Origin: Mesodorylaimus sp. YZB2_4 | Lineage: Eukaryota; Nematoda; Enoplea; Dorylaimida; Dorylaimidae | Assembly: GCA_030248295.1 (NCBI GenBank) | Contig: JASANH010000220.1 | Location: 825,998-889,997, forward strand | Reading direction: 5' to 3' | DNA: 64,000 bases | Part shown: positions 40,955 through 51,700 of the stretch, one piece after another | Layout of the letters: the number at the start of each line of letters is the position of its first letter | Position numbering within the stretch: position 1 is the first letter of the stretch | Notes under the pieces: model-generated | The model's database searches: none | What the model saw: only the letters and a program-made list of their open reading frames with translations | Told to the model about the DNA's origin: nothing | Translations under genes and position numbers: made by a program

Positions 40955-42245
40955 TTACTTCTTGATCACCTTGACTTGTGAGTACACACAATATAATGGT
41001 GTTTGGTCGTCCTTGTAGGTGACAGCAGAAGAGTAGTAGTCCTAAAAGTCCATGCTTTTGTAGTACGTTAGATAAGGAGCACGTGTGCTTCACTTACCCC
41101 AGTTATAATAGCACCAATAATCGGCCCAGCAACTGCTTTGGGATTAATTTTAGTAAGTATTGAAGTCTCATTCTTATCCAAGTGACATTCGGGCGTGATC
41201 TGGCACAGATCCAAGTTATTTCTTAAAAAAGAAAGCCAAGTGGTACGTGTGAAGCTGTTGAGTGGTGGGAGCTTACGCGAATCCCAAGGTAGGGATGTCG
41301 ATCCACTCGCAGCTGCCAAATGGTAGACGAGTGTAGATTCGGAGCGCGACATCATAAAGTGGTTTCTTAATAGGACCATAATTGTTAATAAAATTGATTT
41401 GCATATCGACATCAGTCGACAAATCCAGTCCTCCCGCGACGTCCACGTCTTGACCATTTTGGGTAACTTTTAGACCAGTGAGCGCGATTCGACTTGCGTA
41501 TTTCTGGCCTAAAATGAAGAAAGAATCTAAAATGGGCTTTTTAAAACTTCAGAAAGGGATCGTTTCATATCTGGTGTGTAACGTGGTCAAAAGAGCAGAC
41601 TCTCAGTAAATCTGTGCGGCCATGCTTATCAGCAAGCAAACTCGCTTGTTGTCCAGAATCTCCTAACTAATAGCTAGTTGAGCGAACTGCCTCTTTCAGT
41701 TTGACCCCAGAGGTGTTTTGAGTTCTGGCATGTGCAACACGCGCTTACCACCTAGTTCCTGCCTGATTACCGCCTCTAGAGTCTACGCACCTGATTCCCC
41801 TCGGTCGAATCCTTGGGGCGCGTAGGACCCACAGGAAGCTTAAGCACTCCGCTTGAAACTCACGATCAGAGCAGCGGTGTCCGGCGACCTCTAGTAGTCA
41901 AGACTGGTGAACTTTAGCCCGAGTGATTGACGTTCCACTTGTGCCAATCAACGGGCACACTGCCGGCTCCGAGCACATGATATCAGTAACAGGCAAATCG
42001 GTCTTAAAACTAGGGGTAAGAATTCAGGAGGTTCCAAAGCACAGGTGGACAAAACGGATATAAAGGAAGGTGGATAAAATTATCAAGCACAAAGTCAGGG
42101 GGCTGCATCGACGGACTCTTTTACTTTGCTTACCATCGCAAGGACTTTTGTAGTAGAGTTTGTCCCCTTGATCTGGAATACAGTCTGCAGCCACTGTCAC
42201 AGCGATGCTCACCAAAGCCAGAACGGTCAAAATTTTTGTCGACAT
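40955..42245 (-). CDS. ML-domain (MD-2/NPC2-like) secreted lipid-binding protein 2
   Basis: Exons 42245-42134, 41508-41277, 41221-41098 and 41041-40955 join in phase for 184 residues. The last three exons have exactly the lengths of those in ML gene 1 (232, 124 and 87 bases), and most residues agree (QNGQDVDVAGGLDLSTD in both). The signal peptide is VLTVLALVSIAVTVAA, and the same six-Cys plan is present. The two genes are a clear duplicate pair, placed end to end with the dermatopontin gene between them. An AATAAA on the minus strand lies about 60 bases past the stop (40889-40894). Confidence 0.82.
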
Positions 42246-43567
42246 TGTCTCGTCGAATTTCTTCAAGCCCGTTTTAATGGCATCTATGGCTTGACTTCGT
42301 TTTCTCCTCATTTTTAAACTCGGCAGAAGATGAATTTCTGGCTTAGCAGTTACAGATTCACTGATAACGAGCGCTTGCTAATCCCCGAGTTTCTCGTTGC
42401 TTATGACGTCATAAAAAATGCGTATTTTGAGGATAGAGATTGTCCTTTCGAATTGTATGCTAAGTACGCGAGATAAGGGTGCTTTATTTGGGGCTTAAGA
42501 GGAGTTTCAGACTTGCACCGGACGACTCTGTGCAAAGCCGATCGAGTCTAAACTGTTTGCAGGTCTAGCGATAAGTGAGGCGCCTCGCGCTTGCAGAGGC
42601 GGAGACAGTACTTATGTAATAGGCGGAATAGCCCTAAATTGAAGAAGATACCGCGGAGAGCGGATTGACTCAAACAAACTTCCACGCAGGTCACCTAGTC
42701 GTAGGTGCCTGAGACATCAACCCGACGGGTTTGAGCCTCGCTTGGAGGAGCGTATCGAGCGGGCAACGAAGGCCTGATACGCTGTATGTGGCGGACAGTC
42801 AAGGCAACCACATACTGCTCTGTGTATAAGGCGGCCAGTTAAGGCAACCAGATACACTACCTTCTCCACAAGCCAAACACACCTTCTGCACTTATCAGGT
42901 GAAGGGTCAAATTTGACATATGCTGACTGGTTATGCATTCCAAGCTTTGCTTACGCTCTGTAGTGCTTTTATGGCCTACTTTAGCCTATTCAAGTCTCTG
43001 TCAGTGCGTCTAATTCTTGCTTAGACGCACATAACTGTATTGAACATATCGCTTTCTTGGTCCTCTGCAAAATATAGTTTTGGATTACTTTTGTATGCAA
43101 GCGTGCTTTTTGCTTGATGATTTCAGTATTTTGCACAATTAACCGTCTTTAAACTGGACACAGGATCCACAATCCAGGACAGTTTCCATTCACAGTCACC
43201 AAACTGACGTCACAACTCTTATACCCGTTGTCCATAGATCCGTGCTGATCAAACCTGGTGTCGAAAACCTTGGAAAACAAGAATGACAGAACGAGAATTT
43301 ACAGTTAGATAGGTACCTGTCGGGGAGCGTTGCTGAGCGCCTGAAGGCAACATAATTTGAAAAGAGGATGCTGTTTTTGTGCTTAACTTTTTAACGACCA
43401 AGGATATATTTGAATTTGAATTGTATCCGGTATTGGGGGGCGTAATTTCATTCACAGCAAATAGATAAGAATGCGATGAAGGATTTCCGGTCAGACGCAT
43501 TAGGATCTTTTGTAAAGTGCCAAAAACAGGAAAAATCAAAGCATTTTTACCGTTACTTGCGTACGGC
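42246..43567. other. Intergenic region with repeat R3 copy 2
   Basis: 42650-42880 is R3 in reverse orientation, here with an inner duplication of the GGTTGCCTTRACTG segment. Minus-strand frames at 43145-43540 (ending in a Cys-rich GLWILCPV) may be exons, but I cannot join them in phase. Confidence 0.45.
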
Positions 43568-43575
43568 TATAAAAG
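43568..43575 (+). promoter_or_regulatory. TATA box of the Ser-rich gene
   Basis: TATAAAAG stands 101 bases before the ATG at 43669; a start near 43600 would give a leader of about 70 bases. Confidence 0.55.
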
Positions 43576-43668
43576 GCAGCAAACCAAGGCCAGATTAACA
43601 GAGCGAACGAAGTGCGAACGAAGAAAATAGACTTTGTCGTACTTGCATTCTTCAGTGAATTGAGAAAA

Positions 43669-44346
43669 ATGAAGTTGATTATTTTGGTTTTGGTCGCTTG
43701 TGCCTTTATCGGAGATCAACTGGTGCATGGAGCTGCATCAAAAACTGTTGCCTCTTCATCTTCATCTTCCTCTTCATCATCCGTCGTAGTTTCCTCATCG
43801 TCCTCCTCCTCATCATCTTCGAGCTCCCGAAACAAGACCGCCGGCTCTGATGAAGGTAGTGCGCATACAGTAGATGGCATGTCCGTATATTAACCTGCAG
43901 TTCACTTTTTAGATTGCGTTTGCATCTGCAACCAAGTCTGTGATTCGAAAAGTAGCAGTGGAAGCAGCTCCACCAGGAGCCAAAAAGGAAAGGGTAGCGG
44001 TAGTGGCAGTGGCAGTGGCCAGAAGAAGCATCTGCCTCCTGGGCAGGCCAAGAAACGAGGAAGTGGTAGCAAATCTCGTGGAAAGAGATCGAGCGAGCAT
44101 GGCCACGGCCACCACGGCCGTCACGGCAAGCATAGCGGTGAAAGCAAAACAGTGAGGCACGAACAACGCAGCAGCTTTTCTCAACGAAGCTCCTCCAGCA
44201 GCAGCAGTTCCAGCTCCAGTGTCACAATTCTGGAATACAAGGAATCCAGCTATCAAGGCAAAACTGTGTTTATCGTTTCCAACGATAAGAACCTTAAGCG
44301 ATGCCCTCCCGATCAATGCAGCTGCCCTTGCGTGTGCAAAAATTAA
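43669..44346 (+). CDS. Secreted Ser/Gly/His-rich protein with two Cys motifs
   Basis: Exons 43669-43855 and 43913-44346 join in phase for 206 residues. A signal peptide (LIILVLVACAFIGDQLVHG) is followed by poly-Ser, then DCVCICNQVC, a basic Gly/Ser/His stretch (SSEHGHGHHGRHGKHSG), a second Ser run, and a C-terminal block ending TVFIVSNDKNLKRCPPDQC and CxCVCKN. Both Cys motifs recur in the gene at 45606-47441 (SCVCLCNQKC and CPPSKCRCDSVC), preceded there by AFVIVNSDRLQI. I know of no named family. Basic and Ser-rich composition fits a structural or adhesive secreted protein. KKR and GKR sites could be cut by proprotein convertases. Confidence 0.72.
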
Positions 44347-45605
44347 CCTGGATCCAAAATTATTTTGAGCATTGGCTAAAGCAAAATTTTAATGGTGAAA
44401 GCCTATCTCGGATATTTGATTACTTGTTACAGCCAGTAGTGGGGCAGAATTACGGGTTATGTACGCGCTTGCAAAGGTTTTTCTTACAATTAGTAAACTG
44501 CTGCAATTGCTGGCTCTGCTATTCAGAAGCGAAGACACGCGAATGCCGGTACAAGTATGCTAGCAGAAGTAGCGGTGCAATGCATGGAGCAATACAATAG
44601 GCGCAGGTAGGCCGGGCCAATAGACTTTGTAGTAGGGCCAAGCTAGAAAGCGAGTTGTGCAGACCGAATGATGTGCTAAAACACACGCAACTGCCAAAAT
44701 ATGATATGCGTAACAAAGTGTTCTTGAGGGTGACACTGTTACCTGGAGGGCCTAAATGCCAGTGGCAATGTGCGCACCAGACGTTTCTTCGCATAATGCA
44801 TGTACAGTAGCTGCTGATGAGGATTGTGCGAAGTGACAGGACGGCTAGACTCCCATGCCGAGATCCGTCTCCTTTTCATACATCAACCATTACCCAGCAC
44901 TTTACCTCTGTATCCGGAGCACCCTATATCACTATCGAGGACGTACGAGATGGCACTGAAGGTTGAGTCTGACAGAACATGTTCTGCCGAATGCATCTGT
45001 TGCTTTGCTCACTTTCCAACGTTTCGTCCTTTCATCATGCTTGTTCAGGCGACAAACTTACAGCGACATATTTTAGGTGCGACGGGACCAAAATTTTAAA
45101 GATTTATATCTTTCGACACAAGTTACGGCGTTTTTTGCAACCCACTTTGTATTTTCAGAAAACTGCGTCTTTTGCAGAAGTTAGGATTAGAGATTAGCCC
45201 TGGTTATGTAATGTCAGGGTAAAAGATGGTGCAGCTCACACATTATTTTGTAAAAATTTGGAGCTACACACTTCAAAAAAGTCAAACCAGAGATTTCCAC
45301 GTACGTATTGTCCAAAATAGAGGCCGTGGGCGTCCTTTGGCATAGGTATAATGGCGCGCGGACGGAACTCGATGGCCCTTGGTAGTGATCGTTGGTATTG
45401 TTAGTCTATTACTGAAGTCGGGAACAATAGTGCACTCTGGTTCCTCAATTCAAGGGAACAGGATGTTCGTCAATGCAGGTTAATTACCACATGCTATTCC
45501 TTCTTTACTCGTGCAAAATGAATGTAGGTTCTTCAAGACTGAGGTTCTGCGTTTTTAGTACTACCATCGTCAGACCTAAGAGTTCCAAAACAGGCAATTC
45601 TGAAG
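44347..45605. other. Intergenic stretch, no supported feature
   Basis: Short frames only; no repeat, TATA element or RNA gene is seen between the two Cys-motif genes. Confidence 0.4.
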
Positions 45606-47441
45606 ATGGTTCTTTCTCAGTTTTTGCTCCCACTGCTCTTATCGCAGCTGCCCGCTGTCCACACGGCATGGTTTCCAGAATCAGAAGCTCAAAAACCATT
45701 CGACATTGATTGTCCACTTGGGGAGGCTGTAAATGGGATTACGATACAACATGTTTCGACTGGCCAAGCTGTCACTGGTGTGCAGACATGGTCCGATAGC
45801 CTATGGCGCATATTCTGCAGCCCGTTAGTTAACAAGACTATCGGGGCGGTGCAGCCTCCTCAGTCCCCACCCCGAGTTGCACAGGAATTCTTTTTGGCGC
45901 AAGGAGTCGATATTAGGGATCCAACTAAAAATTGTGCACCTGAAGAGTACATATGCGGCTTGACAGGTGCCTACACGAATAATCAGAGATCGTAAGTGAC
46001 TGTTATAAATTTGCATCAATGTCAGAGCTAGTTTCGTGCACTGTGCTCTAAATCTGAAGACCAGATCCAATAATAAAACTTTGTTTTTAGGTTAAAATAT
46101 AAATGCTGTAAAAATCCAGACTTCAAGCGCAGTGAATCATGCCAGCTGGTTGGTCCTGAGAGGCTCAACAGCTTTAATCCAAATGAGATTAAGAATCCGA
46201 CAATGGGCAAGAAGGGCAAGGGCTGTGCGCCTGACGCAGCTGTGGCCTTCGGATTGAGCAATGATGGAGCACAAGTGTTGTTTTGCGAGTTCAGGGAAAA
46301 TGGAAAGCAATATGAATGTAAGCAGGTGGTGTATGCATTAAGGCACCTCCTGACTACTGCTGACACGGGCCAAGGAACACTTCCCTTGTCAGCCGTAGTT
46401 TAGGGACAGAATTACGACTACTTGGTTATTTTTTAGACTTTTTTGACGGGTGCTATGTTCTTTGCATGTGCAATCTTTAATTTTCTCTTAGCCTGCGAAA
46501 CAGAACAGAAATCACAATCCCAAACCAACCAGCAGAGTACCCAAGGTGGACTGGGTCAAGAGGCCAGCACGACCATATCTTCATTCCAGACCTCATCCCG
46601 ACGGTCTCCAACTTCTGGTGAACATCGACCTTCGACGCAAGGTCCCCGCACACGAAATGAAGGGAATTTTGTGACCAGAAGCAGCTTACAAGTTCAACAG
46701 AGGAGTACACCCCAAAAGTTTACGCGGCATAATTTGTTTGAAAGGGGCACTACAACTAGCCCGTTCTTTGGTCGCCGTGGTGGTGGGAACGATCGGAATA
46801 AGCCCATCGCGTTTGGCTCCTTGGGTCAGCCTAACATACCACAACTGCCTATTCCACCTGGTCCTCGGGGTCCGCCGGGCAAAAGACATGGCACAACACC
46901 GAGCGTCATTCCTAATCTTAACCTTGGACCCGGCTTTGGAGGAATTCCTCAGCCTGAAGGCTTGCCAAATGGGCCATCTATTCCAGCACTACGGCCGTCC
47001 CTGCAAGGCTTAGGTCCATCGTTTCCAGCCGTTGGGCAATCCCTACCAGGTTCAGGCCCTTCTCTCATCAGTCTACCAGCCCCTGGCGGACTGCCGCTAT
47101 CACCATCCATCTCAGGCGGTTTGCCGCTTTCCCCTAATCAGCAGACGGGAGATTCTTGCGTCTGCTTATGCAATCAAAAATGTAGCCTCCACAGCAACCA
47201 GCCGTCATTGTCCCTCGATCACCAAGTGAATACGGCAAGCCTGTTGTCTGGGAGCCAACTTCAAAGTGGTATTCTGAAGCAGACGGAACTTGGTGGCACC
47301 CCCCTTGGCACTGCAAATAGCGCATCGCTGCCGTGGAAAGAAATTACATTCGAAGGAGCCAGTGCCTTTGTTATCGTGAACAGTGATCGATTACAAATAT
47401 GCCCGCCTTCGAAGTGCAGGTGTGACTCCGTGTGTAACTGA
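45606..47441 (+). CDS. Dermatopontin-like protein fused to Pro/Gly-rich and Cys-motif tail
   Basis: Exons 45606-45991, 46091-46317 and 46492-47441 join in phase for 520 residues. After a signal peptide (LPLLLSQLPAVHT) comes a dermatopontin-type domain (KPFDIDCPLGEAVNGI...LWRIFC, then EYICGLTGAY...LKYKCCK). The extension shared with the 35818-38971 gene (CQLVGPE ... VLFCEF ... QYES) follows. A long Gln/Pro/Gly/Ser-rich region with IPPGPRGPPGKRHG, then SCVCLCNQKC and the terminal block FVIVNSDRLQICPPSKCRCDSVC, complete it. The last two are shared with the gene at 43669. The protein is thus a bridge between the two families. It is probably an extracellular matrix component. Confidence 0.72.
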
Positions 47442-48761
47442 TTATTTTGTTAATCAGAATTCAGCACATTCTTGAATAGCGACCAGGTTTTTTGAGAATG
47501 CCTTTTGTAGATGTTCACTCATGATTCGCCCGCCTCGTAAAAAGTGTTCTTTACTTTACGTGAATAACGACCTCTGGCTGTCTTTCTCAAAAAGTAACCA
47601 GACATCAATCAAAATTGTTTATTGGTGGACTCAGGCCTGATCGATGCATCACCATCTTGCACCCTATTGCGAGCGCAACTGCATACCTGCGGACCCCGTT
47701 TCCGGACTCTTGTCAGTGTCTGGCCTGGCCGACAATTTCGATTTAGCGTGGGTGTACATTGCAAGGTGATGATGATATTTTCACTGCGTCTTGCGTTGCT
47801 GCTAATGTCGCTCGCCCAGCAGAAGGCAGATTGTTGGTGCCTATACAGAAAGACGGAGTGCATGAGTCCCGGGATAACTCTGCGAGGCATCTCCGAGCAA
47901 GTTCGTTGTGCCAGCATTTATCAATGCACCAGAGAAGTGCGAAAAAAGGGGCCTGACGCTATAAGCTAGAATATCATTTTGACATTGCACGTGCTAATTG
48001 GCGTCATTCAAAAGAAAAGAACACGTTCACTAAAAAAAACAACGATGATATAAATATATAATGCGATGCCGGAACGCGAGGAGATGCAAGAATTTGCTCG
48101 CTCCGATTAGATCAGAAACTAAACCCACCCACACGAGTCGAAGCGAATCCGTGACACGTCCACCTATCATTGGTACAGGATTTATCAAAAACATTGATGT
48201 CAAGCCTAACCAAATATGAACCAGCACAGCATGCGGGGTGAAGAGTGTTATTGTCGAGTCGATTTCCAATTCGATAAAGCGGATACAATGAACAAGTTTC
48301 GTCCAGTTTTCGTCTTTCCGAACGTTCGTTCAGGCGAAAAACAAAAACCTGCAAAAAGCCGATCAGACGTTGAATACGGGGGTGCGAGGGTGTGCAGTGC
48401 AACGACCTTCCAAAACGGCGAAAAGTGTGCAAGTTAGGTATGACGTAGATAAATATGCCTTCCATCAGGCTAATCGAAAACGAAGACGAAGCATAGACAC
48501 TCTTCGAGATGACATTGCCTCGGGCTCAATTCGATGTCGGCCTATCGGAAGTCGAGTGACGACAGCCCAAATATATAATGGGCCTAAAGCCCCCTTCAGC
48601 AGTCAATGATACTTGATCGCTGGGAAGGACTCGCGCACTCCAATTATACAGTACAGCCGGACACTTGGCCTAATTACCTTTTTTGTATTTCAGACTGCTA
48701 GTCACTCAACATTCGACGAAAGCGAACCTTGACGGGGCGCTAGCGACAATCAGTTACGACA
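47442..48761. other. Intergenic region before the giant gene
   Basis: Contains the small frame at 47769. The rest shows only short frames; no repeat is evident. Confidence 0.4.
47769..47969 (+). CDS. Possible small secreted Cys-containing peptide
   Basis: ATG-initiated frame of 66 residues with a good signal peptide (MMIFSLRLALLLMSLAQQKA) and then five Cys (DCWCLYRKTEC, RCASIYQC). No family is recognised. It lies between the two matrix genes on the same strand. The odd Cys count and the lack of introns leave chance as an alternative. Confidence 0.35.
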   Translation: MMIFSLRLALLLMSLAQQKADCWCLYRKTECMSPGITLRGISEQVRCASIYQCTREVRKKGPDAIS

Positions 48762-51700
48762 ATGAGCAGATTAGGGTTGTTTGTCGGTGTACTCTTTTTG
48801 GCTACCATAGTCTTGACTTTAGTTAATTCTCAGGCCTTGTCCCCTGGAAATGCTGGCGTGGACGCGAAGAAGGGAGGCGGATCGAAATCGGGCGAATCGA
48901 ACAGAAAATTCAGGCTATTAAAAGATGGTGAAGAATCACGACCGGGCGAAAATTTCGAATATTCCGTTGATGACGATTCGGCCATCTCATCGTTCGGATT
49001 TCAGTTGGTCAAGACGGCCAGCGGAACCGACGATCTGGTAGTCGTATTCGTCAGCAGGAAACTGTTTAACGGCTTGAGACAAGTAAGCCCTTGCATGGCC
49101 ACCTCTGTGAGGCTATTTATTGTGTACACTGAACCTGTTTGAAAACCCAAACCGTGAGGTAACAAGCTAGGATTTACGGCACTCACCACTCTGTACATTT
49201 TGTCAGGTGGCCGTGAAACGCCGTCACAGAAGATTCATTCGGTTGCGTGAACTGAAATCATTTAAATTGGGCGATAACGAAAAGATCGCTGGAATCCGCA
49301 GCTATGTCGAAAACGGCGAGCGATTTGTTTCGTTTGAAACTATCGATCAATCAAACGCTGAGGAAGACCAGAGTCAAGAAAAGCAAGAATCGCAAACAAT
49401 TAGCAGTTCGGACAGTGCTATCAAGCTCTTCTCAAGCTCCGGCGACTTGGTCATCCAGAACATTCAAATTTCATTCAGGTAAGAGCTTGCCTTTCGAAGC
49501 AGTTATCTTCCTAGGGGAGCGCAGTCAAAGGCTCACGTAGTGGAAAGGGACTACAAAGAGTTCGTGCAATCCTGAGCGCACATGTTTTTCGATTGACCAT
49601 CAGGAGCTGTATGAGCTAACCGGAAAACTTTCTATACGCCTTTTTTCTTGATTCCGGGCACTTGACCCTATCCATCATCCCATGCTCTGGGGCCCACTCA
49701 TTCTCTGTCCAAACATCTGCGCACGCAAGGGATCAAAAGAGAAATAGTTGGAGACGCATTTTCTACTCCGCCCCATTTTGGTATTTCGAAAAAAATAACC
49801 AGTCGTGAACAGTGAAATTTGACTGCGACGGAAAAGACTGCGGAGGCGTGTGTCCACACCTCTGTTCAAACCAGGTGACGCTGCCTTGAAGATTATCCTG
49901 AACAACATAATCAGTCACTGGGTGAACACATAAATCATGAGACAACTAAAGTAGAGTTATGGCCAGAGCTGCTTTGTCCACTCTCGTGCGGAGTGCTCAT
50001 GCACTGGGAGGTTTTTTGGACGGACATTTTTCCCCAAAACAGGGTCTAGCTCACAACATATTTTTAAATCGATATGGCACACTGTACTAACGTTATGACC
50101 TTTGACAAAAACAAAGCCACTTGTGAAAATCTAACTGCGGACGAGCAGAAGAGACGGCCTTTTTTCTCACAGAAAATTCCAGGTCTTTCTGCACGCGGTG
50201 AAACTTAGCGAGTGTGGTAGAAGAGAAAAGGCGTGGCATGGTCGATATCTGCACCGAATACTGTAGTTCGCAGCCAGCAAACTCACATTTTCCCCTTGAC
50301 AGGTCTTTTACGTTTACCTGTGTTTTCAAAATGAACTGTTGACATTCGTCAAACCTAATATTTGATGGCCTGGTTCAAGGCGCATACGTAGGATGTTAGC
50401 GTAGGTGTAACAGTAGTCGGGAACAATGACGTTATCTGACGCATATGCTATCCGGGTTCGTAATTGGCTGTGATCATTGACATGGGGTGCCGATCGCGCA
50501 CAGTACACTCAGTGCGGGCAGGAGTGTGCCAATGACGATAATCCGGTTTCGCTGGTTTGCGCTGAGGTGCGTTGCATCAGCACTACGGGTGAAGATGATG
50601 AATCGTATCCTGCTGGGTGTGATTGACCGTTTTGTATTGTCCAACCCTGTGGGCTGATGGTGCGAAGGGGGCACGCGATACCAGGCGTTGGCCAATCTCA
50701 TGTAAGACCAAGCTGACCAGAAAAAGCGAGAATCTCGGAAGTGTGCCCTTATAATTGCCTTTCAATTGCAGCATCACTATCAAGATCACGGTTACGTATA
50801 CAAAGTACAAGTCTCTTCAAGTGGCGCGTTTTCAAATTTCATCAGAGAGCCAGGATAGCAGCTCAGCTGGTGGAGGAAATGGAAGCGGAGAAAGCGGTAA
50901 CAACAGTGGAGAACAAGTCGACCGCGATAGCTTGCCCGATTTGCCCGAGGGTCAAGAATCGAGGCCCAGTCAACCATTCAAATACAGTTGTTCGGACAAT
51001 TCGGTCATCACCAGAATCCGAATCCGCACCATTTTCATCCGTCAACGAATTCAAATTTTGTTCATTTTCGAAAGTGCCAAAATTTCGATTACCGAAATTC
51101 AGGTAACCTTGCTTCGGCTCGCTGAAATGCGTGACGTGATGCTGAAACACGCGTTTTATAGATCGCTGTTCGTCGTCGTCGTTCCATTTTCTATCGCGTT
51201 AGCAAATTGCACGACTTCCATTTAAAAGAAAATGAAGAGATTAGCGGTATCCAAGTTAGCTACGCGAGTGATGGAGAGCAATTGATATCATTCGAAACCA
51301 CCGAAAAGTCAAACGCTGAAGAGGACAAATCGGTTCCGGAGCAGGAAGAGCAACAGACTATTGACGTGAACCAGAGTGTCACTAAGGAGTTCCAAGCCCA
51401 GAACGGGTTGAGTATCAAAAGGCTCTCCATCATCTTAATTCGGTAAGTACAGTATGTTTTATGCTTCTCTGCTTTGACTTTTATTTCATTTTTGTTTCAG
51501 GAAGCGGATTGTGGTCAAAGTGAAAATTGTCAAGGTGATTCACGTCCGCGTTGCTCGATTTAAAATCTCGAACACTACGAATGATGTTAATTTTGACGAG
51601 GCTGGCGACAATGGCGAAGAGAATTCATCGCCTTCAGAGTCGGCCCCTGGCGAAGAACCAGACCGTGATAGCCTGCCCGAATTGCAAGATGATCAAGAAT

